A stretch of DNA of 64,000 nt from NCBI GenBank assembly GCA_902625325.1, contig CACOAW010000001.1:1-64000 (forward strand), written 5' to 3'. The position numbers and the translations under genes are program-made. The notes beneath the pieces are model-generated. The model was given only the letters and a program-made list of their open reading frames with translations, made no database searches and was not told the DNA's origin. The DNA is from an uncultured Candidatus Poseidoniales archaeon. Lineage in GTDB: Archaea; Thermoplasmatota; Poseidoniia; Poseidoniales; Thalassarchaeaceae. Of the stretch, positions 8,600 to 18,456 are shown piece by piece (within the stretch, counting starts at the first letter, position 1; each line of letters opens with the position of its first letter).

Positions 8600-10807
8600 A
8601 TGGGTCGAAAGGAAGACAACATCAAGCGCGCTACCGAGGTTATGCACAACCGTGAAAGAATCCGAAATCTCGCTATAGCTGCTCACATCGACCATGGAAA
8701 GACCACTCTCTCCGACAATCTGATAGCTGGAGCGGGGATGATGTCCGAAGAGCTTGCAGGAAAATCACGAGTATTGGACTTCGATGACCAAGAAAGCGCT
8801 CGAGGCATCACAATCAATGCCGCTAGCGCATCCATGGTGCACGGTGTAGATGGCGAAGACTATCTGATCAACCTAATTGATACCCCGGGTCACGTAGATT
8901 TCGGAGGTGACGTCACTAGGGCAATGAGGGCGGTGGATGGATGTATCATACTTACCTGCGCTGTTGAGGGGGCAATGCCTCAAACGGAGACCGTGGTCAG
9001 GCAGGCTCTGAAGGAGAAGGTTCGTCCAGTTCTATTCATCAACAAGGTAGACAGACTAATCAACGAACTACAGGTAACCCCTGAGGATATGATGGCTAGG
9101 TTCCAAAAGCAGATAATCAAGGTAAACGACCTAATTCGGACTTTTGCCCCAGAACAGCACAAGTCCGACTGGCAAGTTGATGTCGCGAAGGGAACGGTTG
9201 CTTTCGGTTCTGCATACCACAACTGGGGGATAACAGTCCCATTTATGCAAAAGACAGGAGTAAACTTTCCTGAGATTTTCGAATACTGTAACAACGAACA
9301 GCAGAAGGAGCTAGCTAAGAAGGCACCAGTTCACGAAGTTTTACTCGATATGGCAGTAGACAAACTACCATCTCCCTTAGTAGCTCAGGAATACAGGATC
9401 CCGAATATCTGGCAGGGGGATCTCGATTCGGAAGTAGGCAAGACCATGGTCAATTGCGATGCGGATGGACCGCTTTCCCTCATGATTACTAAGATTTGGA
9501 TGGATCCCCATGCAGGCGAGGTAGCAGTCGGAAGAGTGTATTCTGGGACAATAAAGCAAGGAGAGACTGTATGGGCAAGTGGAGCCGGCAAAGCCGAGCG
9601 TGTCCAGCAGGTCAGTATGATGGTAGGTGGTGACAGGATCCAAGTTCCAGGAGTATCGGCAGGAAACATTGCTGCACTGACCGGGGTGAGGAGCGCAGCT
9701 GCAGGGGTCACAATTACAAGGGATAAGGATGAGACCCCATTCGAGGCAATCAGGCACTACTCAGAACCAGTTGTTACGGTGGCAATTGAACCAAAATCAA
9801 TGAAGGATCTGCCCAAATTCATCGGAGCTCTCCGAAGTTTGGCCAAATCGGATGCATCCCTATCTGTAGATACCAACCATGAGACAGGAGAGGCACTACT
9901 CTCTGGGATGGGGGAGCTTCACCTTGAGATTACTATTTATCGATTAGAGGAAGAACAGGGCATCAAGGTAAATCAGAGTAATCCGATCGTGGTTTACAGG
10001 GAGTCAATAGCGGCGGATAACACGGGCAGGCCTTTCGAAGGTAAGTCCCCCAACAGGCATAACAGATTTTATGTGGAGGTGGAGCAACTTCCAGAGAACG
10101 TAATTGCTGCTTTAAGAGAAGGCGATTTAGGAGACGGGCCAGTTAGGACCAAGGATGCCAAGGAGGTCGGCAACAAGTTTGGCGAACTTGGAATGGATAA
10201 GGACCTGATGAGGAAGATATACGCGATAAACGCCACTACCGTACTCGTCAACGATACGAAGGGTATCCAGAATCTGCATGAAACGAGGGAACTCATCATA
10301 GAGGCATTCAACGACGTCTGCAAGAAGGGGCCTATAGCCGATGAGCCACTGACTGGAGTCCTGGTTAGACTAGTAGACGCAAAGTTGCATGAGGATGCCA
10401 TTCACAGGGGTCCCGCCCAGACTATTCCGGCTGTAAGGAATGCAATAAAAGGCGCCTTACTGAGGGCCGATTCGGTACTTTTCGAACCAATCCAGAAAAT
10501 CCGTATCGATGCCCCTTCTGAGTGGGCCGGGGGGATTACCAGGCAACTAATCACCCGAAGAGGCGTGATTGAGGATATGCCTGTCGAAAACGATGTCACG
10601 TGTGTGATTGGTAAAATGCCGGTCGCCGAATCATTCGGATTCTCAAATGACATAAGGGCCGCAACCCAGGGAAGAGCCGTTTGGAATACTGAGAATGCTG
10701 GATATGACCAGGTCCCTCCAGAGCTTTTCCACAAGATAGTCGGCGATATTAGACAGAGGAAGGGCCTAAAGGAAGAAATTCCAGGAGAGTCCCAATACAC
10801 GGACTGA
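8600..10807 (+). CDS. fusA: Translation elongation factor 2 (aEF-2)
   Basis: The 735-residue GTPase drives ribosomal translocation. The G motifs are intact: AHIDHGKTT (G1), GITI (G2), DTPGH (G3), NKVD (G4). The C-terminal domain IV holds the diphthamide site HEDAIHRGPAQ, whose second His is the modified residue and the target of diphtheria-type toxins. Length and sequence are of the archaeal/eukaryotic type. AGGTGAGTAT precedes the ATG. Its TGA directly abuts the stop of the convergent isomerase-synthase gene. Confidence 0.98.
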   Translation: MGRKEDNIKRATEVMHNRERIRNLAIAAHIDHGKTTLSDNLIAGAGMMSEELAGKSRVLDFDDQESARGITINAASASMVHGVDGEDYLINLIDTPGHVDFGGDVTRAMRAVDGCIILTCAVEGAMPQTETVVRQALKEKVRPVLFINKVDRLINELQVTPEDMMARFQKQIIKVNDLIRTFAPEQHKSDWQVDVAKGTVAFGSAYHNWGITVPFMQKTGVNFPEIFEYCNNEQQKELAKKAPVHEVLLDMAVDKLPSPLVAQEYRIPNIWQGDLDSEVGKTMVNCDADGPLSLMITKIWMDPHAGEVAVGRVYSGTIKQGETVWASGAGKAERVQQVSMMVGGDRIQVPGVSAGNIAALTGVRSAAAGVTITRDKDETPFEAIRHYSEPVVTVAIEPKSMKDLPKFIGALRSLAKSDASLSVDTNHETGEALLSGMGELHLEITIYRLEEEQGIKVNQSNPIVVYRESIAADNTGRPFEGKSPNRHNRFYVEVEQLPENVIAALREGDLGDGPVRTKDAKEVGNKFGELGMDKDLMRKIYAINATTVLVNDTKGIQNLHETRELIIEAFNDVCKKGPIADEPLTGVLVRLVDAKLHEDAIHRGPAQTIPAVRNAIKGALLRADSVLFEPIQKIRIDAPSEWAGGITRQLITRRGVIEDMPVENDVTCVIGKMPVAESFGFSNDIRAATQGRAVWNTENAGYDQVPPELFHKIVGDIRQRKGLKEEIPGESQYTD

Positions 10808-12496
10808 TTAGCTTATTCTAATCAATTGGAAGTCGGTCAACTCCCTTAACACCGATAGAGATGGTGACTCCTCGAGCTTGTCTAGACATTCATGTGCGAG
10901 TGAATGGTGATGCATTGCTCTCTTCTTTGCGTAACTTATCGAACCGGAAGCTTCCAGTTCTGAAACGGCTCTAGACAAATTCTCTTCACTACACTCTCCG
11001 GATCCGAACACTTCGTTGAAGTTGGAAAGATCCGAATCACTTTGTAGCGCATGGATCGCAATGAGCGTCCTCTTGCCTTGGACGATGTCTGATCCAGCCG
11101 GTTTACCCAGTGTCGCAGTATCACCAGTGATGTCAATCAAATCATCCATTAATTGGAAGCATAATCCCAGATTAAGGCCCCATTGCGCCATATTGGAAAC
11201 TTCCTCATCGCTAGCCCCCGCGAGGATTGCCCCAGTCCTGGCACAGGTCTCAAACATAGCACTGGTTTTCCCCGCAATCATGGCTATGTATTCATCTTCA
11301 GTTACTTCATCTCTCGCCTCGAACTCAATGTCTTCTTGCTGTCCTTCTGCGACCTTTCTTACCATTTTACCAATTGATCTGATCAGGTGCCCTAGCAGTT
11401 CGTCAGGTACATCTTTTGACTCTGCTAGAATCTCGAATCCGACAGCGAGCATGGCGTCTCCAGCATTGATTGCCGTGGCATCATCGTACTCAACGTGAAC
11501 AGCGTCTAAACCCCTTCTAATGGGGTCTTGATCGATAATGTCATCGTGAATCAATGTAAAATTGTGAATAATTTCTATCGACGCACCCAGCGTGTAGTGG
11601 CCATTATTTGCATTTCCTACTGCCTCTCCAACAAGCCTAGGCAGTATGGCTCGCAGCCTCTTTCCTCCTCCCTTGAATAGATGCGTCATTGCACCATGGA
11701 GGTTCTTCTGCTTCATTTTTGATAGACTAGACATAATCTCTCCCTCTACCTTATCCCTATGCCCAGAGAGAGCATCCAACAAGGTCTGACCGGGATTTAC
11801 TGGACTGCCATCCATGTCTACTTCCCCACAATAAGTAATATCATCGTTTATTTCACTTGTCATAGATAAAAAATCGCAATCGTTAGGAATTACATAATGT
11901 TCCCAAATTAGTCTGAACCACGGAGCAACCACTTGGTCTCGCCATTTTCCTTTTCCATCCATCATCCTCTTGACTTCATCAGGTTCAGCCCAGAGAACCT
12001 CTGAAATCTCATTCATATTATGGTCCACAGTCGCATCTGCCCGAACCACCATGATGTGATCAATCTCCCTCTCAATCCAATCCTCGTTCCACCTGCAGGA
12101 GTATTCCATCCTTCCAACATGATGGAAAGTCCATTGATCAGTTTCATTTTGCGGGATTCCTAACTCCTGCCATAGTTTCCTTCTTGCGGCCGTTACGGCC
12201 CCCTCTTTGCCGTTTTTTTCTGATTCTATGTCAAGTGGATGACTGCAGCAACTGTTAGCCCAAACACCTGGAAAGGTAATCTTCTCTGAGGCTCTCTTCT
12301 GAACCAGTAGTCTTCCTTCAGAGTCAAAGATTAGAACGCTAAAAGCTCTATGCCTGCTGCCTTCATTTCTGTGGCAATCTAGTTTCGTCTCAGAACCAAT
12401 CACTCTGTCCTCCGAATCGACCAATAGGCACATCTCACTCATCATCTGTAACTGGGAGGAATCATGGCCGTCCAGATTAACTTCTCTCGTGGACAT
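10808..12496 (-). CDS. Fused type I isopentenyl-diphosphate isomerase / GGPP synthase
   Basis: One uninterrupted 562-residue protein carries two enzymes. Residues about 15-205 are a Nudix-fold type I IPP isomerase with the catalytic Cys in NSCCSHP (C83/C84) and the acidic site around W140-IEREID. Residues about 235-562 are a trans-prenyltransferase with DDIID (318-322) and DDLID (451-455), plus GGGKRLR. Phe313, five residues before the first Asp motif, fits archaeal C20 chain-length control. Together it would convert IPP to DMAPP and extend it to GGPP. A TTG at 12535 overlapping the kinase stop is an alternative start. Confidence 0.95.
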   Translation of the reverse strand: MSTREVNLDGHDSSQLQMMSEMCLLVDSEDRVIGSETKLDCHRNEGSRHRAFSVLIFDSEGRLLVQKRASEKITFPGVWANSCCSHPLDIESEKNGKEGAVTAARRKLWQELGIPQNETDQWTFHHVGRMEYSCRWNEDWIEREIDHIMVVRADATVDHNMNEISEVLWAEPDEVKRMMDGKGKWRDQVVAPWFRLIWEHYVIPNDCDFLSMTSEINDDITYCGEVDMDGSPVNPGQTLLDALSGHRDKVEGEIMSSLSKMKQKNLHGAMTHLFKGGGKRLRAILPRLVGEAVGNANNGHYTLGASIEIIHNFTLIHDDIIDQDPIRRGLDAVHVEYDDATAINAGDAMLAVGFEILAESKDVPDELLGHLIRSIGKMVRKVAEGQQEDIEFEARDEVTEDEYIAMIAGKTSAMFETCARTGAILAGASDEEVSNMAQWGLNLGLCFQLMDDLIDITGDTATLGKPAGSDIVQGKRTLIAIHALQSDSDLSNFNEVFGSGECSEENLSRAVSELEASGSISYAKKRAMHHHSLAHECLDKLEESPSLSVLRELTDFQLIRIS

Positions 12497-12531
12497 ATTG
12501 GTTAATCGGAAGGAGACGCGTATATGAAGAC

Positions 12532-13326
12532 TCAATAGGGCATAATCTTCGTACCTCTAGTTTCCCCGGTACTCAATAATTCTACGACCCTTTCAGGACT
12601 TCGCCCGTCTAATATCCATACCTCCTCGACATCCGAAGCAATTTTTCTGGCCCTGTCTATTTTCAGACTGATTCCACCAGTTACATCGATATCCGAGTAA
12701 TGGGGGCCATCGAACTCCTCTTCTGCCCCTAATATACGAATCAAACTCGATCCTTCTTGATTGGGTGGTCCGGTTAAGACCCCCTCTGCGTCTCCAATGA
12801 GGAAAATACAGTGTGATACCTCCAATTCTCTGGAAAGCCTCACCATCAAATCATCCCCGGAGAGTATTCCAAACTCCAGCTCATCATCTGTATTCACAAC
12901 ATCGCCGAAGGTAATGGGGAGGGGGGCATCGACCACTCTTTCGAAATTTGTAATGTCACCTTGGAAACCTGATCCAGTACCAATTGCCCATTCAGAGGGA
13001 GGCAGGCCCTCAGATGCTAATTCTGAGTCCGAAAGACTATCAATCACCAATTCATTTAATTCAAGCATATCTGATCTTATTTGATCGACAATCATTCGCT
13101 GCTCTTCAGCAATCTTCTGATCTAATCCTCCCGATATTGACCATTCCTTTGCTAGCAAATGACCGAAGGATCCCGCACCATGAACTATGACTACGGGAAC
13201 CCCCATCTCAACGATTGTGGATACTGAATCGGCGACCCTTTCCATGGAATCAGAATCAAACTTCTTCATTGAACCCTTTTCAGTAATAAGGCCCCCGCCC
13301 AGTTTTATCACTACCCTTGATGCCAT
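12532..13326 (-). CDS. ipk: Isopentenyl phosphate kinase
   Basis: The 264-residue amino-acid-kinase-fold protein starts at ATG 13326 with RVVIKLGGG. It has the IPK signature HGAGSFGH (49-56), in which H56 is the substrate-phosphate-binding His that separates IPK from other family members, and a later DVTGGISLK segment. IPK makes IPP from isopentenyl phosphate, the last step of archaeal modified mevalonate routes. It lies directly upstream of the isomerase/GGPP synthase fusion on the same strand, so the product passes to the next gene's enzyme. An in-frame start at 13368 adds 14 unconserved residues. Confidence 0.93.
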   Translation of the reverse strand: MASRVVIKLGGGLITEKGSMKKFDSDSMERVADSVSTIVEMGVPVVIVHGAGSFGHLLAKEWSISGGLDQKIAEEQRMIVDQIRSDMLELNELVIDSLSDSELASEGLPPSEWAIGTGSGFQGDITNFERVVDAPLPITFGDVVNTDDELEFGILSGDDLMVRLSRELEVSHCIFLIGDAEGVLTGPPNQEGSSLIRILGAEEEFDGPHYSDIDVTGGISLKIDRARKIASDVEEVWILDGRSPERVVELLSTGETRGTKIMPY

Positions 13327-13389
13327 ACACGAACAAATGGGGGGAGACTCGTATTCTAACATTTTCAAGTCAATACATACAGTTTAACG

Positions 13390-13731
13390 ATGATGCTCTA
13401 TCCAAATACCGTGGTCGACATATCCGAACTTGAAAGGTTTCAGAGATGGCTACAGTCTGAATTAGCCAATGCATCTCTTATCGACGACAAGGATGACAGA
13501 GGACGCCGAACCCTCCAAATTGAGCTTGCTATTTCCGAGGTTGTTAGATACAGGGAGATTCTGACCAGTCTAGATCAATCTCATGCTTCTCCATTCGTTG
13601 AGAGGGAAGAATCAGTGCGCGTACAGAATAACTCTGAAGTGAAACCCGTTACCAAATCCGGAGAGTGCCACTCTTGCGGGGCTGAGAAACAGAGTGATTT
13701 GCAATTCTGCCCCGTTTGTGGTGAGTTCTGA
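13390..13731 (+). CDS. Small zinc-ribbon protein, function unknown
   Basis: The 113-residue protein has a helical N-terminal half (about 10-65) and a C-terminal zinc ribbon CHSCG...CPVCG (about 93-111), joined by a low-complexity linker. Such two-part small proteins are common in archaea, but no specific family is recognised. It is divergent from the isopentenyl phosphate kinase and its TGA directly abuts the stop codon of the convergent kptA. Confidence 0.7.
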   Translation: MMLYPNTVVDISELERFQRWLQSELANASLIDDKDDRGRRTLQIELAISEVVRYREILTSLDQSHASPFVEREESVRVQNNSEVKPVTKSGECHSCGAEKQSDLQFCPVCGEF

Positions 13732-14421
13732 CTACTCTTCTTCAAACCAGGTCTCTCTCAAAAGTGATAGCTCTGGGTCATCTTGACCGACTATTGAGAG
13801 ATACTCGCCCGCGACACTCTCGGATAAGTAGACCGTAACTCCTGCATGCCAAATCGTTTCTCCCGAGGCAACCATCCTAGCGGTATCGACCTCAATTATC
13901 GCAGGATCGTCGTGATGTACCCTTCCTGCCTCGGCAGCATGCCTGATAGATGCAGAAAGATGAACATGGGCCCTATCTCCGGGGCTTATCCCAATTTCAA
14001 CTAGATTTCCTGCTTCATCTGGACTACAAGGATAGTATAGGGAATCCGGGATATCACTCGATGGCAGGTCCAATTCTATCTCGACTGTATGGCCATAAGT
14101 AGCCCTCATCATATTCCCTCGTACCTCATATCTTCCCTTTGGATCGGTTTCTGAGATAGCAACTAGATGGTGGGGCCTCAGCCAGTGTTGTCTGCGCCTG
14201 CCACCATCTTTGAATTTCCTTACTATGTCTCTAACGTCTATCCAACCATTGATGTCCATTTCCAGATCGAACTTCTCGGGAGCATGTCTTAGAACGAGGG
14301 CTAGCTTTCTTGCCATCCCGTCCCTCTCTCTGGTACTCATTATGAACTTGCCCTCTGAGTTACATGCAGGACATAGGTCATCGTCTGAAAAGTATCCGTG
14401 TACCGGGCATTCCCTAATCAT
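13732..14421 (-). CDS. kptA: RNA 2'-phosphotransferase KptA/Tpt1
   Basis: The 229-residue protein from ATG 14421 begins with a small metal-binding module CPVHGYF...CPAC (about 5-21) seen in archaeal KptA, then the Tpt1 fold with LRHAPEKFDLEMDINGW, the YGHTVE segment and DRAHVHLS. The family transfers a 2'-phosphate from RNA to NAD+. In archaea its substrate is uncertain, because archaeal tRNA ligation does not leave a 2'-phosphate. A TTG nine codons upstream is the alternative start. Confidence 0.92.
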   Translation of the reverse strand: MIRECPVHGYFSDDDLCPACNSEGKFIMSTRERDGMARKLALVLRHAPEKFDLEMDINGWIDVRDIVRKFKDGGRRRQHWLRPHHLVAISETDPKGRYEVRGNMMRATYGHTVEIELDLPSSDIPDSLYYPCSPDEAGNLVEIGISPGDRAHVHLSASIRHAAEAGRVHHDDPAIIEVDTARMVASGETIWHAGVTVYLSESVAGEYLSIVGQDDPELSLLRETWFEEE

Positions 14422-14466
14422 GATTAACGCCCGGTGAGGATTATTCAAGAACCCCTCGGTCGTTCA

Positions 14467-14475
14467 AAATTTATC
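14467..14475 (+). promoter_or_regulatory. Candidate TATA box for the thiolase gene
   Basis: AAAATTTATC-type sequence about 45 nt upstream of the GTG start at 14517, in the 95-nt divergent gap with kptA. The predicted start site near 14497 leaves a leader of about 20 nt. Confidence 0.4.
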
Positions 14476-14516
14476 GCTCTGGGAATCGTTATGGGGTCGC
14501 TACATGTCGGAACATC

Positions 14517-15650
14517 GTGGTATCAGTAATTGTTGATTGGCGTCGAACCCCATTCAGTAGGTCTCACAAGGGGGAATTATCTGGGATAAGGCCTGATGAA
14601 TTTGCCTCACAGGTGCTAGTTGAGCTGCTTAACAACCTAAACATCAATCCAGCTGAAATAGATGACGTGATAGTCGGCTGTGCATATCCTGAAGGAGAGC
14701 AGGGATACAATGTTGGACGCTTAATGGCACTTATGTCGGGACTGCCGAAGGAGGCCCCTGGGGTAACAATAAACAGACTCTGCGGGTCTTCCATGCAGGC
14801 AATCATGTACGCATCGGCAAACATTTCTGCTGGCTGGGGAGAATGCTTCGTGTGCGGTGGGATAGAATCAATGTCTCGTGTTAAGAGGAGGGGATTCAAT
14901 TGGAGCCCACATCCAAAATTCGAAATGGATTTTCCGGAGGCCTACGTGAACATGGGCATCACTGCGGAGAATGTCGCAGAATTGTATGGGATATCCAGAA
15001 CAGAACAGGAGGAATTCTCCCTCCTGTCCCATAAAAAGTCGTCAAATGCGGAATTGTCGGGCAAATTTGCCGAGGAGATAGTACCCATAGTTCACAACGA
15101 TGGGTTAATCGCAAAAGATGGGTGTATCAGGCCGGACTCCTCCCTTGAATCAATGTCACGTTTAGGGCCGGCCTTCGTAGATGGCGGCACCGTGACTGCT
15201 GCTACCTCCTCTCCTCTAACAGATGGGGCCGTTTTTTCTCTTGTTTGCAGTGAAGATTTTGCTAGAAAAAATGAATTGCAACCAATGGCCAGAATTGTTT
15301 CTGCTGCAACCACGGGTTGTCCTCCCGAACTAATGGGTTTAGGACCCGTTTCTTCTACCAGACTTGCACTAGATAGGGCAGGTTGGAAACTCAATGAGAT
15401 CGACGTCTTCGAATTGAATGAGGCGTTTTCCTCACAGAGTATTGCTTGTATCAGGGAACTCGGATTAAACCCAGAAATAATCAATATCGATGGTGGCGCT
15501 TTGTCTATAGGACACCCATTGGGTGCTTCCGGAGCCAGGATTGCCTGTAAGGCTGCCAGCATTTTGGGTAGGGAAGGGGGAAAAAAAGCCCTTGCCTCTA
15601 TGTGTATCGGTGGGGGAATGGGTATCTCAATTGCGATGGAATCACTTTAG
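14517..15650 (+). CDS. Thiolase (acetyl-CoA C-acyltransferase)
   Basis: The 377-residue thiolase has the active-site Cys in NRLCGSSMQA, the ELNEAFSSQS region, GHPLGASGAR with the catalytic His, and the C-terminal CIGGGMG motif with the second catalytic Cys. Unlike the HMG-CoA-linked archaeal thiolases, all three classic catalytic residues are present, which fits a FadA/AtoB-type enzyme in fatty-acid degradation or acetoacetyl-CoA chemistry. The GTG start gives VSVIVDWRRTPF, the usual N-terminal strand. It stands alone before coaBC. Confidence 0.93.
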   Translation: MVSVIVDWRRTPFSRSHKGELSGIRPDEFASQVLVELLNNLNINPAEIDDVIVGCAYPEGEQGYNVGRLMALMSGLPKEAPGVTINRLCGSSMQAIMYASANISAGWGECFVCGGIESMSRVKRRGFNWSPHPKFEMDFPEAYVNMGITAENVAELYGISRTEQEEFSLLSHKKSSNAELSGKFAEEIVPIVHNDGLIAKDGCIRPDSSLESMSRLGPAFVDGGTVTAATSSPLTDGAVFSLVCSEDFARKNELQPMARIVSAATTGCPPELMGLGPVSSTRLALDRAGWKLNEIDVFELNEAFSSQSIACIRELGLNPEIINIDGGALSIGHPLGASGARIACKAASILGREGGKKALASMCIGGGMGISIAMESL

Positions 15651-15694
15651 CCAAGCATCGACGACCTCTTGAATGATTATCCAATAGGAAAGTC

Positions 15695-16888
15695 ATGAGT
15701 GAGGATACCGGAGTCTCGGTGGTTGGTGACAGTTTAGAAGGTAAGAGGGTTATCCTGGCAGTTTCAGGTGGAATTGCTGCCACAGAGTCTGTCAAGCTCG
15801 CTAGAGAACTAAGGAGACATGGCGCAGAAGTGTTCCCTATGATGACTAAGTCCGCAGAGAAAGTAATCACTCCGCTCGCTCTGTCATGGGGCTCTGGAAT
15901 CGACGTAGTGACTGAATGGGAGTCACAAATGTCTCAACTTGGAGGGTTCGATGGATTGATCTTGGCCCCAGCAACCAGGAATACCGTTGCTAAGTTCGTT
16001 CATGGAATAATTGACTCCCCGATAATGATGGCAATCTCCGCAGCATCTGGAAGTGAAATCCCAATCCTGTTTGTTCCATCGATGCATAACGATCTTTTTC
16101 AGGACAAGGTTACTGATGAATTACTATCCGAATCAGTTAATCGGGGCGTAGAAATACTGTTCGAAGATCCCAAAGAGGGCAAGAGGAAGCAGCCTGACCC
16201 TGTTGAGATAGTTGCGACATTCTGTAATTTAGTAAACCGGAATATTGCGAGTAGGAAAAGAGTAGCAATTACTCTTGGTGCGAACTCTGCCCCAATCGAC
16301 TCCATAAGGAAAATTGTAAACACTTCTTCAGGAAATACAGGGTGGTCAATTGCCGAGTACCTGCACAGAATGGGCCATGACGTAGTATGTGTTTCCGGAA
16401 TAACTAGCAGAAAACCAACGTTTAGTTTGCCAGATATTAGAATTGCCGAGTCGCCAGATTTGATGCTGGAAGAATCTATTCTTGTCGCTAACTCTGAAAA
16501 AAAACCAGAATTTTGGATTCATGCAGCAGCTATTCTGGACTATTCCCCTGAACCGATAACGGGTAAATTCCCTAGTAATTCTGGAGATTGGGAAATCACA
16601 CTCAAGCCTACTTTGAAGCATCTTAAGGAATTAAGGAAGCATACAATTGGCAGCAAAAGAATTGCTTTCAAGCTGGAGGTAACTGGCGCTGAGGACTCTC
16701 TTATTAGCAAATCAACTAACTTGATATCCGAAAACGAACTACTAGCAGTAGTGGCAAATATGCTGACTGATGTACAAGGAAAATCTAATTCTAGATGTAG
16801 AATTGTTTTTTCAGATGGAAGGGTTTCGGAAATCAATGATATTGGCGATCTATGCGTAGAAATCGAGAAAATCCTCACGTCTTATTGA
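15695..16888 (+). CDS. coaBC: Bifunctional phosphopantothenoylcysteine decarboxylase / phosphopantothenate-cysteine ligase
   Basis: The 397-residue protein covers two steps of coenzyme A synthesis. Residues about 12-185 form the flavoprotein decarboxylase (AVSGGIAATESVKLARE, LAPATRNTVAKFVHG, PSMHNDLF). Residues about 195-397 form the ligase (ITLGANSAPIDSIRKIVNTS and a SGNTGWSIAEY loop equivalent to the usual SSGKMG). The Gly-rich ligase loop is diverged from the standard TAGGT but remains recognisable. It ends 43 nt before proS on the same strand. Confidence 0.92.
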   Translation: MSEDTGVSVVGDSLEGKRVILAVSGGIAATESVKLARELRRHGAEVFPMMTKSAEKVITPLALSWGSGIDVVTEWESQMSQLGGFDGLILAPATRNTVAKFVHGIIDSPIMMAISAASGSEIPILFVPSMHNDLFQDKVTDELLSESVNRGVEILFEDPKEGKRKQPDPVEIVATFCNLVNRNIASRKRVAITLGANSAPIDSIRKIVNTSSGNTGWSIAEYLHRMGHDVVCVSGITSRKPTFSLPDIRIAESPDLMLEESILVANSEKKPEFWIHAAAILDYSPEPITGKFPSNSGDWEITLKPTLKHLKELRKHTIGSKRIAFKLEVTGAEDSLISKSTNLISENELLAVVANMLTDVQGKSNSRCRIVFSDGRVSEINDIGDLCVEIEKILTSY

Positions 16889-16931
16889 CGTAACTTAAAT
16901 CGAATAATTCAAGCCTAATAGCAAGGAGCGC

Positions 16932-18455
16932 ATGGTTGTGTCTGGACCTTCTAAGGCTAATCGGGGAATTCCTCCAAAATCCGAATTCAAAAAGTGGTAC
17001 CCCGCAATAGTCGAAATTGCCGATCTTGTAGACAAACGGTATCCGATAAAGGGTATGGATGTCTGGAAGCCATACGGACTAACCGCAATGGGCCTAATTG
17101 ACTCACTCGCTAGAAGGGAGATGTCCAGGACAGGACACCACGAGTATCGCTTCCCACTACTAGTTCCAGAGGATCTTTTGGACAAGGAAAACAAACTCGT
17201 CTCTTTCTTGAAGGCAGCACGCGAATTAGGCGTCGATCCGTCAGAACTGAGATTTGACGAAGAAGCCTCGGGATTCAAGAAAGAAGTATATTGGGTTACT
17301 CACGGAGGAGAGAATAAGTTAGAGGTGCCGATGTTTCTCAGACCAACATCAGAGACTCCCATGTACACCATGTTCTCACTTTGGGTAAGAAGTCACGCCG
17401 ATCTACCACTGAAGACATTCCAAATCGTTAATACCTTCAGGTATGAGACAAAGCAAACACGCTCTTTCATCAGGGTCAGGGAGATTCACTTCTTTGAGGC
17501 ACATACTGTGCATGCTGACCAAATTGGTGCAGACGAGCAGATAGAAGAAGATGCTGAGATGGTTCAGAGAATAATGCACGATTTGTGCTTGCCATGTTTG
17601 GTCTCAAAAAGACCAGTTTGGGATACCTTCCCGGGTGCATGGTACACAAAGGCAGCGGACGTTGTAATGCCCGACGGCAGAACACTTCAGGTAGCAACCT
17701 ATCACCATTACAAGGATCAGTGGGCGAGAGCATTCGATCTTTCTTATGAAGACCCGGAGGGGAACACAAAGCCCTGCCATCAAACTACATTCGGAATGTC
17801 CGAGAGGCTTCTTGGTGCTGTTGTTGGAATGCATGGTGACGACAAGGGTTTGATCCTCCCCCCTGCCATAGCTCCTATTCAAGTGGTAGTCATGCCAATA
17901 GCCGCACATGCAGACCGCAACGTGGAACCAGCAGCCCGAGCATTGGCGGAACGCCTTTCCGCATCCGGGATCAGGGTAGAACTAGACACTCGGGACGTTC
18001 GGCCGGGTGTGAAACACTATGACTGGGAAATAAAGGGGGTGCCAATCAGAATAGAGCTGGGACCTAGGGACTTGTCCGCAGGAAAACTCGTCCTCATCCT
18101 GAGAACCGGTTCCAAGTCTGAGATTATAATAGATGAAGCTGAGAAAACGGTATTGGAGTCACTTGAAGGATTGGCAGATGATCTGCGTCAGAGAGCAAAA
18201 TCCCTGGTTTCTGATAAATTACAACCTTTCCCCTTCGATAATCTGGATTATGATGCCTCCCAAGAATCTTCAATTGGAAGTGGGATAGTATACCAGATAG
18301 CATTCGAAGGAAATGACTCAGATGCAGAATTTCTAGAAAAGAAGACAGGCCTGACTCTGTTGGGGGAATGCGATGACGAATTTCCCGAAGAAAGGAACTG
18401 CCTAGTTACAGGAAAAGCGACAAAAAAGATGCAGCATATAGCTAGGATGTACTGA
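16932..18455 (+). CDS. proS: Prolyl-tRNA synthetase (archaeal/eukaryotic type)
   Basis: The 507-residue class II synthetase has motif 2 around FRYETKQTRSFIRVREIHFFEAH, which is longer than needed to identify it and typical of type-3 ProRS. Other supports are the LRPTSETPMY segment, motif 3 (GMSERLLG), an anticodon-binding domain, and the C-terminal zinc-like/Tyr-ending extension finishing HIARMY. No bacterial editing insertion is present. The ATG at 16932 follows AAGGAGCGC. A tRNA-Pro gene lies 25 kb away in the window. Confidence 0.97.
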   Translation: MVVSGPSKANRGIPPKSEFKKWYPAIVEIADLVDKRYPIKGMDVWKPYGLTAMGLIDSLARREMSRTGHHEYRFPLLVPEDLLDKENKLVSFLKAARELGVDPSELRFDEEASGFKKEVYWVTHGGENKLEVPMFLRPTSETPMYTMFSLWVRSHADLPLKTFQIVNTFRYETKQTRSFIRVREIHFFEAHTVHADQIGADEQIEEDAEMVQRIMHDLCLPCLVSKRPVWDTFPGAWYTKAADVVMPDGRTLQVATYHHYKDQWARAFDLSYEDPEGNTKPCHQTTFGMSERLLGAVVGMHGDDKGLILPPAIAPIQVVVMPIAAHADRNVEPAARALAERLSASGIRVELDTRDVRPGVKHYDWEIKGVPIRIELGPRDLSAGKLVLILRTGSKSEIIIDEAEKTVLESLEGLADDLRQRAKSLVSDKLQPFPFDNLDYDASQESSIGSGIVYQIAFEGNDSDAEFLEKKTGLTLLGECDDEFPEERNCLVTGKATKKMQHIARMY

Positions 18456-18456
18456 T

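Noticed and set aside
16932-18455. ProRS considered as a transfer from bacteria.
   Set aside because: The editing insertion of bacterial ProRS is absent and the C-terminal extension is archaeal/eukaryotic, so it is a normal archaeal gene.
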